DNA of 37,139 nt from an uncultured Prevotellaceae bacterium (GTDB lineage Bacteria > Bacteroidota > Bacteroidia > Bacteroidales > Bacteroidaceae). Location of the stretch: NCBI GenBank assembly GCA_946405805.1, contig CAMJIL010000022.1, forward strand, positions 1 to 37,139. The letters are read 5' to 3'. A model generated the notes under the pieces. It did no database searches. It was given only the letters and a program-made list of their open reading frames with translations, and was not told where the DNA came from. A program made the translations under genes and the position numbers. How positions within the stretch are numbered: the stretch's first letter is position 1; the number at the start of each line of letters is the position of its first letter. Positions 10,450 through 17,751 of this stretch are shown piece after piece.

Positions 10450-11583
10450 TTAATATTTTAAAGCCTCTTCCTTTTTCGTCCACGCTGTCACATTCTGTCC
10501 CATGCGCTGCTTGAAAGCTATACTGAAAGTGCTGTAGCTGCGGTAACCGCTGTCATTAGCCAACTGCTGAACAGTAAAAGGACGGCGATACGCTATGGCA
10601 TCACGATATATCTCGACAAAGTGATTGATACGCAGCGTATTGATATAAGCATTATATGTCGTGCCCTGAGAGGCAAAATACTGGCTCAGATAATAGCGGT
10701 TCGTACCAATAGCCTTGGCAAGCTGCGCAAGGGTCAGATCATGCTGCAGGTATATCTGCGTGTCTATGCAGCGACGTTGAAGCAGAGGACCGATTCTCTT
10801 ATATGCAGCTTCCAGGAAACTCGTGTCCGTCTCTTCCTCCGAACTCTCCTCCTCTTCCATATCAGCAGAATCAGACTCCATATTACTGAGGTCACTAATC
10901 GTCTCAACACGCCACACGACAAAGCAGACAACTATCAAGTCACATATCTGGATGACCGTTTCGTAAGCCTTCCAATCCAGTCCACCCACATAGATGCCGA
11001 ATGTTATCATAATAAAACCCAGTACCAGGCAACTCTGCCATATCTCCTTATGCTCAAGGTCAGCATAGTTGTCGCGCAGCCAGCGGCTATATCGCCATAA
11101 TCCGTACGTCAGATATATTAACAGTCCGACACTCATTATGTAGAAATAGACATACACAAACGGCATATAATCCTCACTGCGGCTGATGACACACAATGCC
11201 AGTGCTACAACCAAAGGAGCCATCATTGCTGCAACAGGCCATAGCGGACGCCTGCGGTCCTGCAGCATAGTGAACAATATTGCTATAGCAAAAGGCACCA
11301 CTGTCAGAGCATCAAGCAGCCCACCTGTCAAGAGACTCAGCGTCCGCTCCTCACCCGGTGGAAGAAAATAAGACGGCAAATACCACACATGGCTAAACGC
11401 CATTGAAGCCATAAAGGCAATGGTCCAGCGGCGCAAACGTCCCGGTGGCGTAACGTCAGAAGCAAAAGCATTACCCCGACGGAACAACAAGTAAACACAT
11501 GCTATGATACACAACACTGTAACACCTGCATAAAGCATGTAAAATAAGATATCCTCAAAAATCCCCTGCTCGTACATGACCAA
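10450..11583 (-). CDS. Membrane-anchored AraC-family transcriptional regulator
   Basis: A 377-residue protein. About 225 residues form seven hydrophobic segments (roughly 12-32, 50-71, 83-105, 113-132, 137-162, 184-205, 211-227). An acidic linker (MEEEESSEEETD) leads to a C-terminal AraC double helix-turn-helix (about 275-372), including LTLAQLAKAIGTNRYYLSQYF and VQQLANDSGYRSYSTFSIAFKQRMG. The arrangement implies a one-component sensor in the inner membrane that binds DNA directly. Signal and target are unknown. ATG 11583 is used; ATG 11577 is equally possible. Confidence 0.85.
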   Translation of the reverse strand: MVMYEQGIFEDILFYMLYAGVTVLCIIACVYLLFRRGNAFASDVTPPGRLRRWTIAFMASMAFSHVWYLPSYFLPPGEERTLSLLTGGLLDALTVVPFAIAILFTMLQDRRRPLWPVAAMMAPLVVALALCVISRSEDYMPFVYVYFYIMSVGLLIYLTYGLWRYSRWLRDNYADLEHKEIWQSCLVLGFIMITFGIYVGGLDWKAYETVIQICDLIVVCFVVWRVETISDLSNMESDSADMEEEESSEEETDTSFLEAAYKRIGPLLQRRCIDTQIYLQHDLTLAQLAKAIGTNRYYLSQYFASQGTTYNAYINTLRINHFVEIYRDAIAYRRPFTVQQLANDSGYRSYSTFSIAFKQRMGQNVTAWTKKEEALKY

Positions 11584-11624
11584 TGTGTTTATGTTAAAAA
11601 AACTCTGTGTGTCCTAAACTGCTG

Positions 11625-11655
11625 CAAAAATAAGAAAAAATAACAAAACCCACAA
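11625..11655 (-). promoter_or_regulatory. Promoter for the membrane AraC regulator
   Basis: On the minus strand a TTG (11655-11653) is followed after 20 nt by TATTTTTG (11632-11625), a TAnnTTTG match. The predicted start leaves a leader of about 35 nt before the ATG at 11583. Confidence 0.65.
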
Positions 11656-11714
11656 GAAAAAACACAAAAAAAGATACTATTTTTTGAAAAACTAAAAAAA
11701 ATGAAACCACATCA

Positions 11715-11770
11715 AGTTTCAGGTTTCAGCCTTAATTATCAATTGTCAATTATCAATTGTCAATTATCAA
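11715..11770. repeat. Heptamer repeats (TTTCAGG and AATTGTC/AATTATC families)
   Basis: Two short arrays. The first has two TTTCAG(G) units (11717-11729). The second has tandem 7-mers AATTGTC and AATTATC alternating between about 11735 and 11770. The second array overlaps the stop codon of the HHH gene. Confidence 0.85.
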
Positions 11771-12708
11771 AATCTCAGCAGCGGAGTAATTTTCTCGATG
11801 AGTGCAGGAGAGAAAGACGGGAGGGCAGCAAGGTCCGTGGCAGATGTGATGGGCCCCGTGAGGCGGCGGAGAGAAATGATGTCCCGCGCCTGGGTGTAGT
11901 TGAGAAGCGGATGAGAGGCAAGTTGTTTCTGTGACCAGCAGTTGATGTATATGGCAGGAAAATCTTGCGACGCCGTCATATATGTCAGTGCCGTCTCGGG
12001 GAAATTCCGTATGGCGAGCAGTTCTTCGGGTGACGAGAATACCTGTTTGCGCTTACGTAACTCCACGATGCGCATAGCGTAATAATCACCAATGCCTGGG
12101 ATGCGCTTCAGCATAGCAGTGTCTGCACTATTTATGTCAACCGTCTCACCATAACGCAACTTCCGCGATGCCCGAAGACCAACAGCCGATGGCTGAGGGT
12201 TGAGGGAGGATGGATGAGGGCTGAGGGAGGATGGATGAGAGCTGAGGGAGGATGGATGAGGGCTGAGGGAGGATGGAGGAGGGTTGTTTTTCTCTCTCTT
12301 TATTACATCTGCTGCCATTATTTGGGGTTTGATGGCGATGTATGGTTCGAGCTGTCTGTATTTTTCTAATGTGAGGCCATAGACGCGGGCAAAGTCTTCC
12401 TTTACGCGATATCTCCCTCCACGGGCGCGGTATTTCAGGATGTTGCGTACTTCCCGCTGTGAGAGTCCCAATGACAACAGCTGCGACTCTGTGGCGGTGT
12501 TAGGGTCAAACTTAAATAATTGACAATTGACAGTTGATGATTGACAATTATTATCCCCTTGAACTCTTTGAACCTGAAACCTGGAACTTGGAACGCCCTT
12601 GTCTTGTTCCGACAGGTGGGGGAACAGGACTAAGGATACTATTATCACCAGTGCGAGGACGATAGCAGCATCGCGGTCGCTGCTATTGAAACGCCTCAGG
12701 AATTTCAT
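11767..12708 (-). CDS. ComEA-like helix-hairpin-helix protein with repeat-derived linkers
   Basis: A 313-residue protein with an N-terminal membrane anchor (about 14-30) and three helix-hairpin-helix modules (about 67-125, 190-243, 254-312; the second contains VDINSADTAMLKRIPGIGDYYA). This build resembles ComEA, which binds incoming DNA in the periplasm; a role in DNA uptake is inference only. Two segments look non-native. Residues 39-64 (VPSSRFQVQRVQ to NCQL) and 142-173 (four PSSLSPH-like heptapeptides) are encoded by the same 7-bp repeats seen between genes. The ATG at 12708 overlaps the CYTH gene end by 26 bases. Confidence 0.8.
   Translation of the reverse strand: MKFLRRFNSSDRDAAIVLALVIIVSLVLFPHLSEQDKGVPSSRFQVQRVQGDNNCQSSTVNCQLFKFDPNTATESQLLSLGLSQREVRNILKYRARGGRYRVKEDFARVYGLTLEKYRQLEPYIAIKPQIMAADVIKREKNNPPPSSLSPHPSSLSSHPSSLSPHPSSLNPQPSAVGLRASRKLRYGETVDINSADTAMLKRIPGIGDYYAMRIVELRKRKQVFSSPEELLAIRNFPETALTYMTASQDFPAIYINCWSQKQLASHPLLNYTQARDIISLRRLTGPITSATDLAALPSFSPALIEKITPLLRF
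12190..12284 (-). repeat. 21-bp tandem repeat inside the HHH gene
   Basis: About four and a half copies of a 21-bp unit made of three 7-mers (GGCTGAG, GGAGGAT, GGATGAG on the + strand). Because 21 is three codons times seven, the array encodes heptapeptides of the form PSSLSPH without breaking the frame. Confidence 0.92.
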
Positions 12709-13186
12709 ATTTCCACGTGAGATAGGATTCTTTGAGGAGGTGTTTGTTGTAGAAATGTGGATTGCCTGTCACCTCGGGGCCTAAGAAATCGGGCTTGACA
12801 AAGTCTTCATCGGCACTGCCGAGTTCCACCTCTGCAAACAACAGTCCTTCATTGGCGCCATGGAAGTCATCGACCTCGAAGGTGTGTCCTTCAAAGGGTA
12901 TGAGATAGCGTGTCTTCTCTATCAGTCCTCCCCGACAGAGTTTCAGCATCTCCATAGCATCGGCAACCGGTATCTCGCGTTCGAACTCATAGCGTGACAG
13001 TCCTCCATCGAGGGATGGTCCTTTGATGGTAAGGAATGCTTTTTCGCCATACAGCCGCACTCGGACGGTTGCGCCCTTGACATCCATATAGCCCTGACAG
13101 ATGAGGGAGCGGGATATGGATGGGGTGACGAAGCGTGAGAAGAATGTCTCTCGATGAACCAGATATTTGCGTTCGATTTCCTGCAT
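12683..13186 (-). CDS. CYTH-domain protein (triphosphatase family)
   Basis: A 167-residue protein that opens with MQEIERKYLV, the ExExK signature (Glu3, Glu5, Lys7) of the CYTH fold. Alternating charged strands follow (VRVRLYGEKAFLTIKGP, RYEFEREIP, EVDDFHG, FAEVELG), with the repeated Arg/Lys/Glu pattern that lines the tunnel binding triphosphate and divalent metal. Members of this branch hydrolyse inorganic triphosphate or act on other triphosphates; the substrate here is not known. Length is normal for a stand-alone bacterial CYTH protein. It precedes the HHH gene with a 26-base overlap. Confidence 0.88.
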   Translation of the reverse strand: MQEIERKYLVHRETFFSRFVTPSISRSLICQGYMDVKGATVRVRLYGEKAFLTIKGPSLDGGLSRYEFEREIPVADAMEMLKLCRGGLIEKTRYLIPFEGHTFEVDDFHGANEGLLFAEVELGSADEDFVKPDFLGPEVTGNPHFYNKHLLKESYLTWKYEIPEAFQ

Positions 13187-13238
13187 TTATTTAGTTGGGG
13201 CCCTTCCCCTGTCCCTCCCAGTTAGGAGGGGGATGAAG

Positions 13239-13315
13239 GTCTAAGGTCAAAGGTCATAGCTCGGCGTTGCCGAGGTTAACGGTTAAAGGTTAACGGTTAA
13301 CGGTTAAAGATTAAG
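13239..13315. repeat. Heptamer repeats and small hairpin in the CYTH upstream gap
   Basis: GGTCTAA, GGTCAAA, GGTCATA (13239-13259) are followed by a 6-bp hairpin CTCGGC/GCCGAG with loop GTT (13260-13274) and then GGTTAAC/GGTTAAA units to about 13315. The 5' part of the gap (13200-13232) is G/C-rich and can fold as CCTCC/GGAGG. Confidence 0.85.
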
Positions 13316-13333
13316 ACCGCTATACGATAACCG

Positions 13334-13486
13334 TTAAGACACCATTACTATGCTGTAGATGGCATAGATCACGCCGAGGGCGATGAGGATGCCGAATATC
13401 CAGTTGATGACGTTACGACCTTCTTGTTCTTGCTTTGCTGCATATGCCTCTCTCTTGGCATTGCGAATTAATTTTTTTGCTTTCAT
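13334..13486 (-). CDS. Small single-span membrane protein (50 aa)
   Basis: A 50-codon frame, ATG at 13486 (minus strand) to TAA at 13334. It begins MKAKKLIRNAKREAYAAKQE, a basic amphipathic stretch, then has one clear membrane helix (INWIFGILIALGVIYAIYSIVMV, about residues 27-49) and ends in VS. A positive N-terminus with a C-terminal anchor predicts N-in topology. It lies 55 bases after prfB on the same strand. I do not recognise a named family, but the codon pattern and position between genes argue that it is real. A stress or membrane role would be a guess. Confidence 0.65.
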   Translation of the reverse strand: MKAKKLIRNAKREAYAAKQEQEGRNVINWIFGILIALGVIYAIYSIVMVS

Positions 13487-13541
13487 AGTTATTAAACCTT
13501 ATAAATTATTATTATGGGAATCTATGGGAAGTGTGAAATGT

Positions 13542-14660
13542 TCAATGATTATTAAGTGCCATGAGGTAGGCTTTTATGAAGCCGTCGAGTTTTCCGTCCA
13601 TTACGGCATCTACATCTGTTGTCTGATAGCCTGTGCGATGGTCTTTTACGCGGCGGTCGTCGAAGACATAGGAACGTATCTGACTACCCCACTCTATTTT
13701 CAGCTTGCTTGCTTCTATCTCTGCCTGTGCTTCCATACGCTTTTTCATTGCGCGGTCATAGAGCTGTGACTTCAACAGACGCATGGCATTCTCACGGTTC
13801 TGCTGCTGCTTTCGCGATTCGGTATTGGCGATAAGTATCTCTTCTTCCTCACCAGTATCAGGATCCTGGTACATATAACGCAGTCGCACACCTGTCTCCA
13901 CCTTGTTGACATTCTGTCCTCCGGCGCCGCTGGAGCGGAAGGTGTCCCATGATACGCGTGCAGGATCTACATACACCTCTATGGTATCATCCACCAATGG
14001 TGTTACAAAGACGGATGCGAATGATGTCATACGCTTGCCCTGGGCATTATATGGCGACACACGCACCAGGCGATGCACACCACTCTCGGACTTCAGGTAT
14101 CCATAGGCATTATCACCTGTAGCATTCTCTATCTGCATAGTGACCGACTTGATGCCTGCATCATCAGCCTCCAGCAAATCGACGATGGTTACCTTATAGC
14201 CACCCTTTTCGGCCCAGCGCATATACATACGCATGAGCATCTGTGCCCAATCCTGTGCCTCAGTACCGCCGGCACCACTGTTAATCTTCAGTACTGCATC
14301 CATAGAGTCTTCCTCCTGACGCAGCATATTCTTCAGTTCGAGAGCCTCAACAGCATGCAAGGCACGTTCGTAGGCATTATCCACCTCTTCTTCGGTGAGC
14401 ATCTCGTCACGATAGAACTCCATAGACAGCTGCAGCTCATCAGCCGATGAACGCACCTCGTTATAGCCCTCTATCCATTTCCGCAGCTCACCGACCACCT
14501 TCATCTGGGCACGTGCCCTTTCCGGGTCGTCCCAAAAATCAGGAGCCTGTGTGCGTAGGTCCTCTTCCTCAAATTCTATTTTCTTGCGCTCTATATCAAG
14601 ATAGGTATAGAGCGCCTCAGCGCGGTCTGTTATATCCTTAACCTGTTCTTGTGTTACCAT
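13542..14660 (-). CDS. prfB: Peptide chain release factor 2
   Basis: A 372-residue class I release factor for UGA and UAA stops. GGQ, the catalytic tripeptide for peptidyl-tRNA hydrolysis, is at residues 247-249 in SSGAGGQNVNKVE. The codon-reading tripeptide position is SPY (202-204) in HRLVRVSPYNAQGKRM, where most RF2 have SPF; I believe SPY is usual in Bacteroidetes. The gene is one uninterrupted frame. At codons 20-22 it reads TAT CTT GAT, where many prfB genes have the programmed +1 frameshift site TAT CTT TGA. The ATG abuts the stop of the acyl-CoA synthetase gene with no gap. Confidence 0.96.
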   Translation of the reverse strand: MVTQEQVKDITDRAEALYTYLDIERKKIEFEEEDLRTQAPDFWDDPERARAQMKVVGELRKWIEGYNEVRSSADELQLSMEFYRDEMLTEEEVDNAYERALHAVEALELKNMLRQEEDSMDAVLKINSGAGGTEAQDWAQMLMRMYMRWAEKGGYKVTIVDLLEADDAGIKSVTMQIENATGDNAYGYLKSESGVHRLVRVSPYNAQGKRMTSFASVFVTPLVDDTIEVYVDPARVSWDTFRSSGAGGQNVNKVETGVRLRYMYQDPDTGEEEEILIANTESRKQQQNRENAMRLLKSQLYDRAMKKRMEAQAEIEASKLKIEWGSQIRSYVFDDRRVKDHRTGYQTTDVDAVMDGKLDGFIKAYLMALNNH

Positions 14661-16490
14661 TTACGAGTTAATATTTGTGTCTTCTTCATACATACGGTCG
14701 ATGATATCCTTGTAGTGTTGGCATATCACTGAGCGTCTTGTCTTGAGTGTATTTGTTATCTCTCCCTTCTCCATTGAGAACGGTTCGGTGAGCAGTGTAA
14801 ATCGCTTCACCTGTTCATATCCTGCCAATCCCTGCTGTAGGGTATTGATACGATTAAAGAGCATATGCTTCACCAGCGGATTCTGGCAGAGGTCCTCACG
14901 TCCCTTGAAAGGAATATTGAATTCGCGTGCGAACTCTTCCAGCAGCGGATAAGCCGGTACTATCAAGGCGCTGACAAACTTACGCTCGTCGGCAATGACG
15001 GCAATTTGCTCTATATACTTATCCACCAGCAGTTTCGACTCCACCGCCTGTGGTGCGATATATTTTCCATTCGAAGTCTTGTAGAGGTCTTTTATACGCT
15101 CAGTAAGGAACAGCTCACCATCACGCAAGAACCCGGCATCACCAGTGCGGAAATAGCCATCCTCGGTAAACGCCTGCTTATTAAGTTCATCACGCCGGTA
15201 ATAACCCTTTGTGATAGTAGGTCCCTTGAGGAGTATCTCTCCATTCTCATCGATGCGAATGTCGATGGTGCTTATAGGACGTCCCACAGAACCGACGGTA
15301 TAAGGCTCGTCACGATGGTCACACGACACTGTAGCGAGACTCTCGGTAAGACCGTAGCCCACTATCATGTTCAGGCCCAGGGAATGAACAAATTCCTCCA
15401 CCTGCCGTGACACTACAGCCCCTGCAGTAGGGAAAATATTCGGATTCTCGAGACCCAGACGCTTTCTTACCAATGAGAGAATAGTGCTGTTATACAACTT
15501 ATACTTCATCGCCAATGCCAAAGGCGGCCTCTTACCCTTAGCCCGATATTCTATATTATATTTCCGTCCAATCTTCAGGGCATTCCTAAAGATGGCAGCA
15601 TGAACCGGTGATGCCTTGTCGATAGTATCCATCACCCCGGCATACACTTTTTCCCAGAAACGCGGCACTGCCGACATACTCGTAGGATGTGTCTCACGCA
15701 TAGACTGCTGTATCTCATGAGGGTCAGTATTTACTATCAGCGTGCTACCCATTGTCATTGCCAGGAAGTCCCATCCCCTCTCAAAGATATGAGTGATAGG
15801 CAGGAATGTTATTATCCTATCCTTTTCATTGATAGGTACGCACTTGCTGTTATCCTTGAAAGCGGCAGCATACTGTCCGCAGGTAAGAATAACGCCCTTC
15901 GACTCGCCAGTAGTCCCAGAGGTATAGAGGATGTTAGCAATATCACTGTTATTCAGTTTTTCACGTGTATCCGCCATCTGCGCCTCCAATTCCGGAGTCA
16001 CCTGGGTACTATTCAGGAAGTCATCAAAATAAACCGATGTCACATCATGCTCAGCCAGCGTCACTGCCCTGTCATAGATTACGATACGCTCCAAAGAAGG
16101 GCACAAAGCCTGCACCCTGCGTGCCTTGTCATACTGTTCCTGTTCACCTACAAAGATGATACGTATTTGCGCATCATCAATGATAAACTGCAGCTGCTGC
16201 TCAGAACTCGTAGCATAGAAAGGAATCGACACTGCCCTTACACCAAAAGCGCCAAAGTCAGTATAGATATATTGTACAGCATTCTGGGAGAACACACCGA
16301 TATTCTCCTGTGGCTGAATGCCATAACTAAGAAGTGCCAAAGATACCCTGTTAACATTCTCTGAAAACTCAATCCATGACACTTTTTTCCACTCCGAGCC
16401 GCCGAAATCCTTATATTCCAGCGCAGTTCGTGAACCATATTTCTTGGCCTGTTCGTAAGGTATCAAGGCCAGGTGACATACTGTTTGCAT
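14661..16490 (-). CDS. Long-chain fatty acid-CoA ligase (AMP-forming)
   Basis: A 609-residue adenylate-forming enzyme of the FadD15/FAA1 type that activates long-chain fatty acids to acyl-CoA. The ATP-binding P-loop TSGTTGESKG is at 190-200. VGYGLTES (A5-type motif), YFRTGDAGFL (A7) and KTSNGKYIAPQAVE (A8-like hinge) follow in order. I use ATG 16490 (MQTVCHLALIPYEQ); a longer frame reaches a TTG at 16517, but that lies inside the -7 promoter element and so cannot be the start. It is the first gene of the leftward run with prfB. Confidence 0.92.
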   Translation of the reverse strand: MQTVCHLALIPYEQAKKYGSRTALEYKDFGGSEWKKVSWIEFSENVNRVSLALLSYGIQPQENIGVFSQNAVQYIYTDFGAFGVRAVSIPFYATSSEQQLQFIIDDAQIRIIFVGEQEQYDKARRVQALCPSLERIVIYDRAVTLAEHDVTSVYFDDFLNSTQVTPELEAQMADTREKLNNSDIANILYTSGTTGESKGVILTCGQYAAAFKDNSKCVPINEKDRIITFLPITHIFERGWDFLAMTMGSTLIVNTDPHEIQQSMRETHPTSMSAVPRFWEKVYAGVMDTIDKASPVHAAIFRNALKIGRKYNIEYRAKGKRPPLALAMKYKLYNSTILSLVRKRLGLENPNIFPTAGAVVSRQVEEFVHSLGLNMIVGYGLTESLATVSCDHRDEPYTVGSVGRPISTIDIRIDENGEILLKGPTITKGYYRRDELNKQAFTEDGYFRTGDAGFLRDGELFLTERIKDLYKTSNGKYIAPQAVESKLLVDKYIEQIAVIADERKFVSALIVPAYPLLEEFAREFNIPFKGREDLCQNPLVKHMLFNRINTLQQGLAGYEQVKRFTLLTEPFSMEKGEITNTLKTRRSVICQHYKDIIDRMYEEDTNINS

Positions 16491-16514
16491 GATATAGGTT
16501 TCTGAATTTTGTTG

Positions 16515-16546
16515 CAAATTTAAGTAAAAAATTTGTACATTCCAAA
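16515..16546 (-). promoter_or_regulatory. Promoter for the acyl-CoA ligase/prfB run
   Basis: On the minus strand TTTG (16546-16543), a 20-nt spacer, then TAAATTTG (16522-16515). The fit to the Bacteroidetes consensus is essentially complete. It overlaps the opposing promoter. Confidence 0.8.
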
Positions 16547-16563
16547 TTTTTTGCTTACTTTTG
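16532..16563 (+). promoter_or_regulatory. Promoter for the phosphatase-kinase operon
   Basis: TTTG (16532-16535), a 20-nt spacer, then TACTTTTG (16556-16563). The leader to ATG 16594 would be about 24 nt. It is interleaved with the divergent promoter, and the two share an imperfect inverted repeat (AGTAAAAAATTTG against CAAATTTTTTGCTTACT). Confidence 0.8.
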
Positions 16564-16593
16564 TCCCGAAAAAAACTAAAACATGCTACTTAT

Positions 16594-17751
16594 ATGGTAA
16601 AAATACTAAGTGTTGACGACGAATTAGACCTGGAATTGCTATTAACGCAGTATTTCCGTCGCAAGATTCGCAAAGGAGAATATGAGTTTTTCTTTGCCCA
16701 CAACGGCATTGAGGCATTACAGAAAATGTTAGAGCATCCCGACATTGACATCGTACTCAGCGATATCAACATGCCAGAGATGGACGGCCTCACCCTTCTG
16801 AAGAAAATCAATGACCGCCATAATCCTGCTCTGAAAGTCATTATGGTGAGTGCCTATGGTGAGATGAACAACATCCGTACCGCCATGAACAACGGCGCCT
16901 TTGACTTTGCCACAAAGCCGATAGACCTTGATGACCTGCAGTTAACCATCGACAAGGCAGTTGCCGAGATAGAATTTGTCAAGCAGACTCAGAAGGAGCA
17001 CGGCCAGCTGGTAGATATCAAGAGTGACCTTGCCCTTGCAGCAGAGATTCAGATGGCCATATTGCCAAAGATTGATTCTGCAAAAGGCATAGACCCCGGT
17101 GTTGACCTTTATGCCTTCATGAAGCCTGCAAAAGATGTAGGAGGCGACTTCTATGATTTTTTCCGCATTGACGACACCCACATCGGTTTCTGCATAGCCG
17201 ACGTCAGCGGCAAGGGTGTTCCTGCAGCCATCTTCATGGCAGTCAGTCATACCCTACTCCGCATGGCAGGGAAGAAGAGTCTGGATGCAGTAGAGGTTAT
17301 CACCGAGAGCAACTCCATTCTTGCAGGAGAGAGTTTCAACTCAATGTTCGTCACATTGTTCTATGGCATACTTGACACCAAGACAGGAGAGATACAATAT
17401 GTCAATGCCGGCCACAATCCTCCATACATACTGAAGGCCAACGGCAGTGTTGAGGTACTACCCAACTCCACCAATATCTGCTTAGGTGTGATAGAAGACT
17501 ATCAGTACAAGGGCGAAACCCTGAAGTTAGAGAAAGGCGACTGTATCGTCACCTTCACCGACGGTGTCACCGAAGCATGTTCACCCAGTGAAGAATTATA
17601 TGGCGAAGCACGTCTGGAAGAACTTCTCAAGACCCATGGCGGGGATGACAGCAAAACAATTGTCAATGCCATCAGCGATGCCGTGCACCAGCATGCAGCA
17701 GGAGCCGAGCAGAGTGATGACATAACCATATTGACTGTTAAGAAAGCGTGA
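16594..17751 (+). CDS. Response regulator fused to SpoIIE/RsbU-type PP2C phosphatase
   Basis: A 385-residue protein from ATG 16594; a TTG at 16561 in the same frame lies in the promoter. The receiver domain (1-125) has the acidic pair Asp8/Asp9 and phosphoacceptor Asp57 in VLSDINMPEMDG. After a helical linker, the PP2C domain (about 170-385) shows VGGDFYDFF, IADVSGKGVPAAIFM, NAGHNPP, FTDGVTEA and a terminal SDDITILTVK, which together supply the metal-binding acidic residues. Relatives dephosphorylate anti-sigma-antagonist proteins in partner-switching pathways. No RsbV- or RsbW-like gene is visible in the window, so the substrate is unknown. Its TGA overlaps the next GTG start. Confidence 0.92.
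   Translation: MVKILSVDDELDLELLLTQYFRRKIRKGEYEFFFAHNGIEALQKMLEHPDIDIVLSDINMPEMDGLTLLKKINDRHNPALKVIMVSAYGEMNNIRTAMNNGAFDFATKPIDLDDLQLTIDKAVAEIEFVKQTQKEHGQLVDIKSDLALAAEIQMAILPKIDSAKGIDPGVDLYAFMKPAKDVGGDFYDFFRIDDTHIGFCIADVSGKGVPAAIFMAVSHTLLRMAGKKSLDAVEVITESNSILAGESFNSMFVTLFYGILDTKTGEIQYVNAGHNPPYILKANGSVEVLPNSTNICLGVIEDYQYKGETLKLEKGDCIVTFTDGVTEACSPSEELYGEARLEELLKTHGGDDSKTIVNAISDAVHQHAAGAEQSDDITILTVKKA

Noticed and set aside
12190..12284. 21-bp array in the HHH gene as a collagen-like or surface repeat domain
   Set aside because: The units are simple heptamers shared with intergenic arrays and encode a low-complexity linker, not a recognised fold.
16491..16517. Longer start (TTG) for the acyl-CoA ligase
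   Set aside because: The TTG lies within the minus-strand -7 element TAAATTTG, so it would not be in the transcript; ATG 16490 fits the family N-terminus.
16561..16593. Longer start (TTG) for the phosphatase-type response regulator
   Set aside because: It lies inside the plus-strand -7 element TACTTTTG; the receiver domain begins right at ATG 16594 (MVKILSVDDE).
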